NCBI GenBank assembly: GCA_930367205.1
Contig: OV884009.1
Location: forward strand, 86,449,189-86,513,188
Origin: Acanthosoma haemorrhoidale
Lineage: Eukaryota; Arthropoda; Insecta; Hemiptera; Acanthosomatidae
DNA length: 64,000 nucleotides
Direction: 5' to 3'
Of the stretch, positions 1-10,511 are shown piece by piece (position 1 is the first letter of the stretch; each line of letters begins with the position of its first letter). The translations under genes were made by a program, and so were the position numbers. The notes below the pieces were generated by a model. It ran no database searches and was not told the DNA's origin. It saw nothing but the letters and a program-made list of their open reading frames with translations.

Positions 1-350
1 TGCAATGACTGTGCTACAGGATTAGGGTGGTTGGAAAGGCTACTGTGGAATTTCATAAACTTGGAAGGGATGAGTTCTAGAATGTAGGGTATATTAAGGT
101 CGTTATGAAGGGTTTTGTTGCTGACATAATAAGGGGCATTTACTATTGTTCTCAGAACTTTGGCTTGAAAGGATTGGATACGCTTGATGTTCGACTTTTT
201 TGCTGTCCCCCATAGCTCTATTCCGTATGTCCAGATTGGTTTAAGTATAACTTTGTAGATTAGTAGTTTATTTTCTATTGATAGATGGGATGTCCTTTGA
301 AGTAGTCTGTACAGTTGTCCAAAGCGTCTGTTTAGTTCTTGTGATTGCAT
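1..350 (-). mobile_element. Jockey-clade LINE, C-terminal part of reverse transcriptase ORF (cut by window edge)
   Basis: Read on the minus strand, 350 down to 1 is an open frame with no stop. It encodes the region after the catalytic palm of a Jockey-type reverse transcriptase, with recognisable pieces such as FGQLYRLLQRTSHLS, LIYKVILKPIWTYGIELWG and NAPYYVSNKTLHNDLNIP, ending in NHPNPVAQSL at the window edge. In this family the thumb/connection region copies the element's own RNA during target-primed insertion in the nucleus. The 3' UTR would lie left of base 1; the related copy at 22135-22477 shows that end. The 5' side stops at about 350, where plus-strand RT relics begin, so this is a truncated or rearranged copy. 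Confidence 0.85.
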
Positions 351-383
351 AACTAAAGAATTTAACGACTAAAACATACAGGC

Positions 384-535
384 ATGATCCGTCTGGATAT
401 GGAAAAGGTTTTCGGTACAGTTTGGGACACAGACCTGATATACAAACTAATACCTTCCTGAATTCCCCACCCTACTGATGGGTATAATGAACTCATTTCT
501 TTCTAATAGATATTTTTAAATCCCGTTTAAATCAG
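384..535 (+). pseudogene. Jockey-clade reverse transcriptase relic, palm motif A region
   Basis: The plus strand encodes a degenerate reverse transcriptase palm piece. A motif-A-like LDMEKVFGTVW (positions about 393-425) is followed by DLIYKL and then, after a frame change, by NSFLSNRYFKSRL near 489-530. In intact Jockey relatives the first Asp of motif A binds the catalytic metal and the SFLSNRYF segment follows within the palm. At least one frameshift and in-frame stops make it non-functional. It lies next to an opposite-strand thumb fragment (1-350) and before a piece that belongs upstream of it in the protein (545-1133), so the order is scrambled. Confidence 0.65.
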
Positions 536-544
536 TACTGCAGG

Positions 545-1133
545 CTTGTAAAGCGGCAATTGGCATCCTTTCGTTCCGATTCTTTCAATTCCTATCTCTC
601 CTCCCTGTCTACCAGGGACAACTCCCTGTGGAATGTAACTAAGAAAATCCTAAAATATCATCCTGTTTCACACCCACTCCGTCGTGATGATGGGTCCTGG
701 GGGGCTTCTGATGGCGAGAGGGCGGAGGAATTTGCACTGCATCTTTCCCGTCCTTTCACTCCTCATCTTACTCCTCAAAGCAATAATCACCGTCCAACTG
801 TCGAAGATTTTCTCACTTCCCCTCTCCCTCTCTCACTACCACCAAAAGCCGTTAACCCCTCTGAGGTTAAATATCTTCTGAAAAAATTACCTTACCGAAA
901 ATCTCCAGGATATGATATCCTTACTCCTCGAATCCTCCAACAACTTTCTCTTAAAGCCATAATCCTCCTCTCCTCTGGAAACATTTTATTATTGTCCTAT
1001 TCGCCAAACCCGGCAAACCACCCAATGACGCCTCATCTTACCGTCCAATTAGTCTACTCCCTATCCTCTCAAAAATTTTTGAAAAACTCCTATTAAAACG
1101 CCTACTTCCAATCGTTGAATCATTCCATTAAGT
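545..1133 (+). pseudogene. Jockey-clade reverse transcriptase relic, linker and finger region
   Basis: An open frame from about 545 to about 1000, with an internal ATG at 560, encodes the linker between endonuclease and RT: FRSDSFNSYLSSLS, NSLWNVTKKILKYHP, DDGSWGASDGERAEEFALHL. Next comes the start of the RT fingers (EVKYLLKKLPYRKSPGYDIL). Near 965-1000 the frame changes, and the conserved finger block continues in another frame at 1001-1133 (AKPGKPPND, SYRPISLLPILSKIFEKLL). The homology stops abruptly at about 1133. A full Jockey ORF2 is usually near 900 aa, so this is roughly a fifth of it and broken. It lies in the opposite orientation to the thumb fragment at 1-350. Confidence 0.8.
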
Positions 1134-1489
1134 ATGCATCTATGAAATAATTAAAAAAATGATTGGGATAAAAGAAAAATGTACAAAATTTATTTATTAC
1201 ATATATGCCAAAATCGTCCAGATATAAAACTTATTTTATCAATCACTTGCCTTTTCTTCAGTAATTTACCGAAATCAATGTTGTAATTCAACATTGAACG
1301 TGTAATTCAAGAAGAAAACACTGAAAGTCCATTTAAAGGAGACATTTACCGGTATATTTTTAGAACGTTTAAATTTTGAACCGATCCAGATATCGTTACT
1401 GGTTAGATTTCTGGTTATTTGATTTCAAAATTGTGAAGAGGGTCGTTTGCCTCATTTCCAGCTCCCGGCACAGGACTTTATTTATATTG

Positions 1490-1765
1490 ATATTATACTC
1501 TTTATTGGGCTATAATTACAATCTGCCTTTTATAAGGCAATCAGTAATTGCGATAAACGCTCTCATTCATACAATACTTACAGACAGCCCAGAGACCTCC
1601 CAAATCCACATGCGAAGAGAAAGCGGAGTCTTGGGAAGTCCCCCACGCTCCTCCGTCAGCCGCGTCACCGGATACTAGCCAGTGGAGGCTGACCAAGAGC
1701 GCGAGAGCCACAGACGCTCAGGACATGATTGGAGTAACTGACCATTGCCAGGACCCCCGCTAGGA
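1490..1765 (-). mobile_element. Jockey-family 3' UTR fragment
   Basis: This stretch matches the non-coding 3' end of the Jockey copy at 22135-22477 over most of its length. Shared blocks include gagagccacagacgctcagg (about 1703-1722) and the ttacaatctgcctt block (about 1516-1529). On the minus strand it ends with an AATAAA (plus-strand tttatt at about 1500) and carries a short hairpin (1524-1529 with 1534-1539). It holds no coding part: the 5' end breaks off at about 1765, beyond the matching UTR. It is a dead, 5'-truncated insertion. Confidence 0.65.
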
Positions 1766-2402
1766 CTTTATTAGAAGCGTCATTTTCTAAATGTTTAAAT
1801 CATTTTCAGTTTTTCTAAGAAAAGAACGGCTCTTTTTATTCGAAATTGTTAAAGTAAACGAGAATGAATCTTAACGGCAGCTAAAGTAGAACTAAAACGG
1901 AAAGATACTAATTCGTATCAAAGTTTGTAATCCGGTGAGGAAATTCTATCAATTCGATATAGATCAAACAGAATTTGCGAGAGATCGTTAGACATAACGT
2001 TTACTTAGAAACTTGAAAAGAGGGAAGAAAGCTCAGAAAACCGTTATAGTCCAATGAATGGAACATTTCTTTTTTGGAAATAAGACCGCTAATTCCGGAT
2101 TAATCCGGAAATCCGGTTGTAACCGGCATCGTTTGGGTTTGAATAACATTACTCCCAGAGACATAGGAAACAAACCAAAGAGATTCCACGGTATTTAGCA
2201 GATTGTAAGCCTGTATTTAGATACTTATTCTGGGTATTTGTTAGGATTTGGCATTGACATGTTTTTTTTAATTTTACAAATAATTTTAACTGGAATAGAA
2301 ATTGTTTTTACCGAAATTTTCGATTAATAGGATACGATTTTTTTTTATAGCCATAGTGAAGTATCTTATCAACTTAAGTTTTCTACAAATTTCTGACCAC
2401 TA
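1766..2402. other. AT-rich intergenic DNA, nothing recognised
   Basis: No open frame of note and no match to other repeats in the window. A few short CCGG-containing direct motifs occur near 2070-2125 (ccggattaatccggaaatccgg), too short to assign. Confidence 0.5.
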
Positions 2403-2790
2403 CTAGTTAGGAACATCGTGTTTGTTCGGCTGGTGACTTGTGGCAGGGGGACCGGACGCCCCTCCCTCTGTCTCTAGCGCGGGGAGGAGAGGTAAGGGGA
2501 GCCTCAAGTAAGGGAAAAGCAATAAAAATGAAGACGCCGATAATTGGTGTGTATAATGAAGGGAGTGGAGGGGGCAAGGGGGGGCCGGAGGCGCGTGCGC
2601 GTTGGCAGGCTCTAGGTGCCCCCCGTCCCAAAGAGCAAGCGGCAGAACGCTCTTGGGCCCCATCAGGTAAGCCACCTTCTCCTCACAGCTCTCTCATCCC
2701 TACGTCTTCTCATTCCCTTAGACCAATCAGTCACTCTCTCACATATTCCCTCTTTTCAAGTCCCCACTTCATAAAATCATTTTAAATTTA
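2403..2790. other. GC-rich island with a consensus splice donor; possible exon or regulatory DNA
   Basis: About 250 bp of sharply GC- and CpG-rich sequence stands in AT-rich surroundings. On the plus strand it ends in a consensus 5' splice site, CAG|GTAAGC, with the intron GT at 2667-2668. A frame from the ATG at 2438 is open through the donor (about 77 codons), but its low-complexity composition (Gly, Ala, Arg, Pro) is not diagnostic. Overlapping frames on the minus strand (2403-2675) are also open, as expected of GC-rich sequence by chance. It could be a first exon, a 5' UTR exon or a CpG-rich regulatory element. No protein family was recognised. Confidence 0.3.
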
Positions 2791-4203
2791 TTATCTAAAA
2801 TATTTTTAAGTTGATAAAAAATTCTTCAAATTTATTTTAGTTCCCTTAGTAGAATGAACTAAGCGATTTCAGTTTTATATTAAAGGTATAGTACTGAAAA
2901 TATCTAATAAATGCATAGATATATTTTTTTTAATTTAATTTTCTCTTTTTTTTTGTTGTATATTTTACTATCCCGAGTAAAAATAAATGTACTATTTCAG
3001 CTTTTAGCAAAATGCGTAACATACCTGATTAGCACTTAAAGGCTGAAATGGTCATAGACCATTTTATCTATATAATTAATAAAGAGAATCAATCATAAAT
3101 ACTCAAGTTACCGTAATGAAAAAGTTAACAAATAGTATTTCATTAAACAAACAAAATGTAAATACTTTTTCTTAGAAACAATTGTAGGAAATTTAATGCA
3201 TATTTAAAATATAAATGTTGGATGTAAATTACGCTTGTTTGAGGGGTAGGTTATTTATTTATTTTTTTGAGGGAGGTAAGGTTGTCTATAATTTGGTAAT
3301 AGTGAATAAAAAATGGTTTGTAGTTAGGTGAAATGATAATTTGAAAATGTTACTGGATGATGGTAGTGCTAAAGTTGGTACTGTTGTTAAAGGTGGCGCG
3401 AACTCGATGTATCCGGAAGTGGTCGCTGTGAGCACTCTGCCTCTGTCCTCCGCAACTTTCCGCTAATTCTACCATTTCCCTTATTAACCTTCAACTGTAC
3501 AACCTATTTCCACCCTTTTCACCATCAATATAATTTTACAATGGTAAATAAGTTAAATGTTTTTTCTATTCTTATTTTAAAGACTAGCTAGATTTTTTTT
3601 TTATTTGTGTATATCATTTATAAGTTTTTTTAAATAATTAACTCTATTTTTCAAGTATTTTGAGCAGTAAATTAGTTTTAAATATCTTTTTATTATATAA
3701 TATAAAATTTTATCCTGAACAAGAAATCGTAGTGATTAAAGTTTCTCGAAAACAGTGACATGAAGATTGTTTCTAACTTATTGAAGAAGATATAGAAACA
3801 GGTAAGCTTAATAAGAGTAAACAAGAGTAAACCAGAGTAATTACATGTATTTTAACATTTCTTAAGTTTTAACATTATATTTTAGTTAAACTATCCTTTT
3901 CGTTGTACATTGGTCTGTTAAACTTAATGGATCATCATTATAATAAAAACATATGAAAACATCAGTAGCTTTTGTACTGTAGTTAGATGCTAATGTTAAT
4001 GACGTAAATAAAAACTCACCAACATAAAAATGAAACTAATTGAGCTGGATACAATATTTACAAGAACGAGTTTAGAGACTATTGAGATTTTGTTAGGCTT
4101 TGTCCTTTCCGTATAAAAAACAAACAATCCGATCTAAGAAATGGATGCACAAGTCTAAAAGGAATATATAGAGAACGTTATTTGAGAGAACTTTGGTGTG
4201 GGA
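2791..4203. other. AT-rich intergenic DNA with a short GC-rich patch
   Basis: Mostly AT-rich sequence without coding features. A compact patch at about 3390-3470 has higher GC content and includes an ETS-like CCGGAAGTG (about 3413-3421). It could be a small regulatory element. Nothing else is supported. Confidence 0.4.
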
Positions 4204-4551
4204 ATGACGCGATTCTCGGTATCACGGTCACGAAAAAGAGCCGGTAGACCGCGACCAAGCTCGTCTTAAATGGCCCAACCGCCCCTCTGTAATTGGTCTA
4301 ATTGTGAGGGGCTAGATGCGGGGGGCAGGGGGGCGAGCAACTTATTGATCCAAACAGGCCCCAAACCGCGCCCAAATCTCCCACCCCCGCCATCTCATTG
4401 TTTACAATGGCCAGTGCCTCGGGCCGGGCCCCAAGACTTGAGGCCGTGTCCTCAGGCTGCCGCCGTCACCGGATCGCAGCAGACACCGCCGCCTCGCTCT
4501 TCGTCTCGATCAATACCTTCCACTTTCTTGCACCATCTAACATGCACTTAA
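4204..4551. other. GC-rich island, possible exon or regulatory element
   Basis: A second CpG-rich island in AT-rich DNA. On the plus strand a 21-codon frame (ATG at 4204, stop 4267-4269) encodes a basic peptide with RKRAGRPRP, an AT-hook-like run, and is followed at once by a second open frame from 4270. An alternative frame from 4398 is also open. Short homeodomain-type cores (taattggtctaatt) lie near 4290-4305. The frames overlap in ways expected of GC-rich sequence, so coding status is unproven. Conserved regulatory DNA is an equally good reading. Confidence 0.25.
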
Positions 4552-5121
4552 TCAGTCTCATCTCATTGTCATCTTCTCAAACCCCAATTAATATCTTGCT
4601 TGATCTTCTATGGTCATTAACTACGTCAATAACAGCTATAATATTGGTGAGGTGAAAGTCTAATTTATCACAATTTGAAAATTTTTTCGTCGAAACTCCA
4701 TTATGAGATCAATCCATGTCTAGTAAATCTTTGCCATTTTTCAAAGATTAATTTATTAAAATTTCTGTTTTTTCCTCTAACTAAAATTTAGCTATATTAT
4801 TTATGGGACTTTACATTATTTATCTCAAATATAAAATCGTAAACGACTTAAAAGATGAGTTCTTGGTTTTCTCAAATATTAATAAAAAATTGATGCTAAA
4901 GTTCTACAGGCGCGGGAAATTGCTTTGATAGAAAATATGTAAAATAACAATGAAAATAAACCTATCCAAACGGCCTATTTGTTCTTATTTTTATTTTATA
5001 TTTCCGATTTTTTTTACATGGACATCGAGTCCTGGAGGAACACAGGTGCTCACAAAATTACTCCATCTCTCCCTATACCCCCAGCCTGGCTGTTAACATC
5101 TCCCAATACTTTCCGTCTATG

Positions 5122-5230
5122 TATTTTCCGACCGAATTCAGCTGTTATTTTTCCCTGATAATAATATATATCTATATTCTACATGAACTTGGTTACATGG
5201 ACACGTTTTTTCCCAAAATGATATGGCAAT
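5122..5230 (+). repeat. dispersed repeat of about 110 bp, copy 1
   Basis: This matches 6573-6680 in the same orientation over its whole length, with a few substitutions. Shared blocks include attttccgaccgaatt, ctgataataatatatatcta and atgaacttggttacat, followed by a T-run and aaaatgat. There is no coding potential. It may be a fragment of a non-autonomous element; no terminal repeats or target duplications were made out. Confidence 0.7.
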
Positions 5231-6572
5231 GTCGTAACAGTGTTTTACGGAAAGTACTTGACATTTTTTAAATTAATTTGGGAATTTGTAAGTCCGCTAT
5301 TGTAGTACATGCAGGCAGGTAGGAAGGTAGGAAAGGACTCAAAATTAATGTAGAAATTAAAATCTTATTTCTCCAGCTTGGGTTGCTTGACTACGCTTTT
5401 CACAAAAACCATGGTCAATTGACGTGTGAAAATTCCTCAGTAATTACTACGAATTTCGTCATGGAGGAAACAACGGTTAGTTTTATAAGATGAGAAAATA
5501 TATTTTAATATTTGACTAAACCAGAAATTTCATTCAACTAGCTATGACTTTTCAATTGAAATGGATCTAATTACTAAAAACAAAAATTTAAATATTTTTA
5601 TTACGATGAAATAACTATGTATAGAGAGCCAGGAACGAAGTAGAAGAGTGTAAGTGCTAAGTGCTTCGAATAATTTGTAGGAGAAAACTTGATAAAATTC
5701 TGGGTGAACATCTACGTAGATTAGTTTCGTGCAACGAATTTCCTCGAACCAGCCCTCACAAGTTATTTACATTACCTTTTTAGAAGTCTATGATAATATC
5801 AAATATAATTATCGTAACTAAACGTAGGCATAAATCGTCACCCCCCCCCCCGACACTTTTACTTCATTTTTTTGGTTAATAATTTTGAAGTTATACCATT
5901 TTGGTAAACATGAAAATCTAAATTGTTTACATGGTCTATTTGATATGTGTTAGTTGTATGGCGGATTTTCAAATTTTTAACAACGCCCCTTTTTTTTAGT
6001 TGTTTTTTGTGTATGACCTATTGTTATTTCCGAACGGAAAACTTAATGTCGTTCTGTTTTGATCGTTTTATCGAAAAACGGCAATTATTACGTCATACGA
6101 TCCTTGGAGGGGGGTGGAGTGCATTGCATAGCAAAAGGGCCGAGTGATGTCCTGGTATTTCATATTGCTTCCCTTAGGAATTTGTCTCCTGCAACATCTG
6201 CTTCGTCCCTAACAGCTCATTTAATATCATTACACTCTTTATGTCTAATGGGCTATTTATGAAATTAATAGCTTTAGCAAGAGTAGTGTTAAAGGATTAA
6301 TTTGTTGTTAAATAATTATATTCAAAAGAAATCAATAAACTGAAAATCACAAAATCGTGTTTCAATGTTAAATTTCTAAAATTTATTTCAATTTCATGTA
6401 AAAAAAAATGAACGGTTAAAGTTATATTATAAAATTCTAATAAATGTTAACCTATATAATAAAATGTTCAACGTGTATACATTTTATGAACACATAGAAT
6501 ATTAGAAAACTTGATTTGTCAAAAATTAGTAGACGTGTGTTAAATATTCGATTGATAATTTGAGTTTCAAAA

Positions 6573-6680
6573 ATATTTTCCGACCGAATTAAGCTGTTAA
6601 TTTTATCTGATAATAATATATATCTATATTCTATATGAACTTGGTTACATAAACACGTTTTTTTTCAAAATGATGGCAAC
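6573..6680 (+). repeat. dispersed repeat of about 110 bp, copy 2
   Basis: Partner of the copy at 5122-5230, same strand, about 1.45 kb away. The 3' part (T-run, then caaaatgatggcaacaatga) weakly resembles sequence near 21140-21165, hinting at a third relic. Confidence 0.7.
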
Positions 6681-7306
6681 AATGATAGCTGCGGATTAAT
6701 CAATATCGACCATCTTCATAAATATTGTATAAAAAACTAAGAAATCGAGGAAGCAAACAGATACATACCGTATTTAACACAGGTATAAGACGATTGGACT
6801 TGAAAATTAGGGTGCGTCATATTTACCAAATGCGTTTTAAAATAGAGTTTCATCAATTTTCTAACAATTAAAATATGTATCACTTTTGTTTAATCGAATG
6901 GGTGTTTTTTTTTTCAACTTTTTTCCTTTTACATTGGAACCAAAAAAAAAGGAACGCACAGACGCACTTCAATGTGTGAGGGAATTAGTTCTATACGAAT
7001 AAATATGTATATATGCGTGTGTTTCAAAGTGAAAACAAATTATATTTATATTAATTTATAATGAATGTAATGATTTCTAATTCATTGCTACCGACAATGT
7101 TGGTACAGTCCGTCTATTGATGAATCAAAGAAATATTAGCTTTGCTTTTTCAGCAAAGATATGTAGTTTTTTAAGGAATTACCCATAAGTTCCTGGTTTT
7201 ATAATCTAGGCATTGAAATAAGACGATAAACATTAAATTTGGCCAATAAAAATAATCAACTCTCCCTTTTTCTATTGTGCTTTCTCCTCTCTTAAGCAGT
7301 CCTTAC

Positions 7307-7493
7307 CACGTTCTGAAATCCACCCTTAGTAAGGACTTGGACATTTCTTTCCTTGGAGGGCTGGAAGGGAGGGTACGTGACTTGGGAAACTTATTGAATT
7401 CTATGCCAGTGGTGGTGGCTGGGAGCATTGCTGCCCCCTCCTGGGGAATGGCCAGTTCCTGCTTACAATCGAGCATGGAGACATACCCATACA
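7307..7493 (-). CDS. possible internal coding exon, function unknown
   Basis: On the minus strand an open segment runs from a plausible acceptor (AG at 7495-7494) to a good donor CGTG|GTAAGG (intron GT at 7306-7305). The in-frame stop sits inside the predicted intron. The peptide of about 62 residues has a coding-like composition, with a Ser/Pro-rich basic stretch (SRTLPSSPPRKEMSKSLLR) of the kind found in phosphorylated linkers. The segment is GC-richer than its flanks. No domain was recognised and no neighbouring exon was identified. The acceptor's pyrimidine tract is only moderate. A chance open frame in a GC-rich patch remains possible. Confidence 0.3.
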
Positions 7494-7581
7494 CTTTATA
7501 CATCAGTTCAAAAACAATTTGTATAAAAAATGTTCAGAAGGATATTTCTTACATTTGAATCCGTAGTGAGTTGCATCGTAC

Positions 7582-8530
7582 TTTTTTTTTTCATTTACCT
7601 GCATGAGGTAAATGCTTTTCCATTTTGCTGTAAGAATAGAATAGAATAAGAAATTTACAATTTGATATACAATTATGTTACTACATTGTTATTACATCTT
7701 CCGGTATGCTATCCATGTTCATTTTTTTAATAGTAGGAAAAATAAAAATGTACTTAATAAAAGAAAAACTCATTAACAAAATTAAATAAAAGAACGTGTT
7801 TACAATAAACAATAAATATTTGAAAATGGAATAAAATGTTTACAATATGTATAAGACTATTTCAAATAAAATAAAAATTTTTACAATTTAAATTAGCATA
7901 ATGTTTGTTTTTAATTTAGCAACAAATGCTTTGTTCTTATGGGTGTGTATCTTTTGAGAGAATTCTTGTTGTAGTTACCGATCTCCCGAATTAGTGGATT
8001 TTTTGAAGTTGTTGTTTTATTGAAATAGTTTTCTGTTTGAGATGGAACAAATTGTTGAATTGTTGGCAGAAGTAAACCGTTGAGCATAATGGTTATTTTT
8101 GTGTAGCGAGGGTAATTGTTGGTGATACGCATTCCTAGGTTATGGATTCTTTCAAGTTTACTATTGTTAGTTTTCCAAGCGGTGTTATAATAGCTAGGAT
8201 AGGCTATGAGTGATCGGATGACTGTTTTGTAGATAATGTGCTAGTTTTTGATAGGGATTTTTTGTTGAAATACGGGACACATTTTTTATATGATTTTCTT
8301 TTGTGAAAGTTTTGGCTTCTCAATTTTATGGGTTCTTCTTTAATTTCCAGTTATGAAAATATTTGGTGATTTTTTTGAAATTATGTTGTAGCCGGTTTAC
8401 TGTGTCGTGATGATGTATACAAAGCTGTGCCGTCAGCGTATAAGGGCCTCGTGTGCTGGGAAATCGGAAACAAACAGGTTAAATAAGGTTGGTGAAAGGC
8501 AGGATCCTCTTTCTTGCGAGAGGACTGAAA
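7582..8530 (-). mobile_element. Jockey-clade LINE, 5'-truncated and decayed (RT palm to 3' end)
   Basis: Read on the minus strand, from about 8530 down, it encodes a degenerate RT palm and C-terminus. In order: GSCLSPTLFNLFVSDFP (motif B region), LYADGTALY near 8450-8425 where the family has YADD so the second catalytic Asp is lost, FKKITKYFHNWKLKKNP, and after several frameshifts and stops an open piece at 8132-7911 (RITNNYPRYTKITIML, NPLIREIGNYN, KHLLLN). The 3' UTR of about 320 bp ends in a 9-bp hairpin (7592-7614) and a poly-T run (7582-7591), which is the poly(A) tail on the element's strand. It is a dead, 5'-truncated insertion of a lineage distinct from the copy at 22135-22477. Confidence 0.85.
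7592..7614 (-). repeat. 3'-terminal hairpin of the Jockey copy
   Basis: A perfect 9-bp inverted repeat (7592-7600 with 7606-7614, loop gcatg) lies directly against the element's poly(A) tract. A stem-loop at this place could be the 3' signal recognised by the element's reverse transcriptase; that role is inferred. Confidence 0.6.
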
Positions 8531-8791
8531 GCTACTAGCTTTTGAGGAGACGAGCCGTGGTCAATATTGTCCTCTCGTGCAGCCCACCCCCCCTCCCCTA
8601 CCGCAATTTCGCTAATTGCTTGGATATTTAATTATTTCAAGGATCCCAGTCACGCTTCAAGCTTGAACATCTTTACTTCTTCCACGGCCATTAGTATAGT
8701 GAAATACCCTGTTACAATTATCTTCCCCGATCTTTCGTTAGAGGAGGCACTACTTTCATTCAGGTAGGCGGTTGTGTTTAATCTGCCTGTA

Positions 8792-9215
8792 TTTTTTTTT
8801 GTTTTTAAAGTTTATTATGTATATTATTTACAATTTCGCTCAAAAGCACAGTTAAAATTATTTATTAGTAATAAGTACATGCTTTGGTCACTGAGACCTT
8901 ATATACATGCGTACACTGCATTTTCTTCTTCATTTTTACCAATGGTAATGTAATAAGTTATGGATTTAACAGTTGGAAAAACCTACATAATAAACATAAG
9001 ACATAAAATAAAAAAATAATGCAAAAACATTGATTAAGTAGATTGAAATTTAATTTGGTTAATGCTATTCCAACAATATATGTTTTGTGCCTTTATGGAT
9101 GTGTATGCTTAATGTGATTGCCTATTTCTCTTATTAATGGGTTTTAGGATATGGAATTTATAAAAAAGAAATTCTATGTTTGGGTGTGTATATACTGCTG
9201 GATGCTTGTATTTAT
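8792..9215 (-). mobile_element. Jockey-clade LINE 3' fragment (C-terminus and 3' UTR)
   Basis: On the minus strand, about 9200-9060, the C-terminal Jockey motif NPLIREIGNH followed by IKHTHP can be read in one frame, matching the end of the copy at 7582-8530. A frame change separates it from the overlapping frame that gives KPINKRNRQSH. The remaining 250 bp are AT-rich 3' UTR ending in a poly-T run (8792-8800). It is a second, shorter insertion of the same lineage in the same orientation, about 1.2 kb from the first. Confidence 0.65.
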
Positions 9216-9349
9216 GTTCTTCCATAGCGGTAGCAAATATAATTAAATCGATCTGAAACTCTGAAAGTATATTCCAAAACACATCGAAATAGAATTGACA
9301 ATGATTTTCACTCCGGGACAAATTACATTATGAATAACTGAAATATGCC

Positions 9350-9500
9350 GATTAGTTTTTGGCTAAAATAAAATTACGGACTTTAGAGTATGGAAAAACT
9401 TCTAAGTTTTCTACTGTCCTAGTTCGGGAGGTTTAAAGTGTTTCCCCTCCACGGTAAGGGGAACATAAACGATGTTAACGCAAAAACAATTGAATTTATT
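9350..9500 (+). repeat. dispersed repeat related to 13720-14160
   Basis: It shares gattagtttttggct, a tggaaaaact block and taacgcaaaa near its end with 13755-13930, in the same order and orientation but diverged. No coding potential; probably relics of an unclassified element. Confidence 0.45.
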
Positions 9501-10511
9501 GCGGTCCACTCGATTTCCATATGAACGACATAAAAAAAAAAATGGTTTAGTTATTTAGAATTTTTGTTAGAATGGTGATATTCAGTGACCAAAATAGTTA
9601 AAAAAATAAAAATTATCGTTCACAGTATTGAGCAGTTTTTTTAAGTTACTAAGAAACTACAAACGTGGAAACTTGTGCCCGCATTTGGACATGTTTAGAT
9701 GATACTCTTCACTTCCTACCTTTTTAATTTTGTTGATATGTATTTAAATAATAGACAATTTACTTTATAATTGACGTAAAAATATTTAAGATAAAAATGG
9801 CGGGGTTACTTGACCATAAAGAACTAGCTTAAACACGTTTGAATAGGCTTGTAACCAACGATATTCTGGTTCGACGTCGGAATGACTTATCTTGAAGGGT
9901 TATAATGTCATTATGATAGGGCTCTAACTAATATCGGCCGATTCGCGTGATCATATGGAATAAAATTTATCTCTGTCTAACGCAGCTTATTAAATATATA
10001 GGTCGATGTCCAAGCTCCGGTACGCTTAAAATTTCTTAACAAATAATAAAGGAGCCAGCAATGTTTTAAACTATAGAGATTGTAGTGCATAATTAAGCTA
10101 ATTAATTAAAAAAAAACTTTTACCAAGTCTGAAGGGAGAGGCCCTACTTTTTTCATTCAGCCACGGGGCGATCGCCTTTTGTCTGTCTGTGTGCATATGA
10201 GGTAGGGTTCGTAATGATTTAATGAATATAAAATTGTAGTGTTGTAAATAATCCTACATAACCTCAGATCATGTTTTTTATGTTCTGGAAAAAACACAAT
10301 TACACAAAAAATATTTAAAGGTTTGAGTTTGAACAAATTAAAAACATATATTTATACTATATAATAAAATACTCTTGTAATGTAAACATGTTTTATGATT
10401 GTGAAAGTTCAAGTTTCAAGTGGTTTCGACCATTTTCAATACTAAAAGAATGTCTTCAAAATAAGGAATTTTATTAAAAATAAAAATTTACAACAAAAGT
10501 GTTCATCTCCA
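9501..10511. other. AT-rich intergenic DNA, nothing recognised
   Basis: No open frames or repeats of note. A GC-richer stretch at about 10130-10200 includes ctgtctgtctgtgtgcat, too short to interpret. Confidence 0.4.

Larger units (their letters stand above)
4552..7306. other. AT-rich intergenic DNA with one duplicated dispersed repeat
   Basis: No credible gene. It contains two copies of a repeat of about 110 bp (5122-5230 and 6573-6680, listed separately), a run of ten C near 5840, and small open frames near 5947-6262 whose composition does not look coding. Confidence 0.4.

Noticed and set aside
1276..1296. 8-bp inverted repeat CAATGTTG/CAACATTG
   Set aside because: Short palindromes of this size are expected several times by chance in 64 kb of AT-rich DNA; no context supports a function.
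2403..2675. Minus-strand proline-rich frames as a gene
   Set aside because: They overlap open frames on the opposite strand in a GC-rich island and show no domain; likely by chance.
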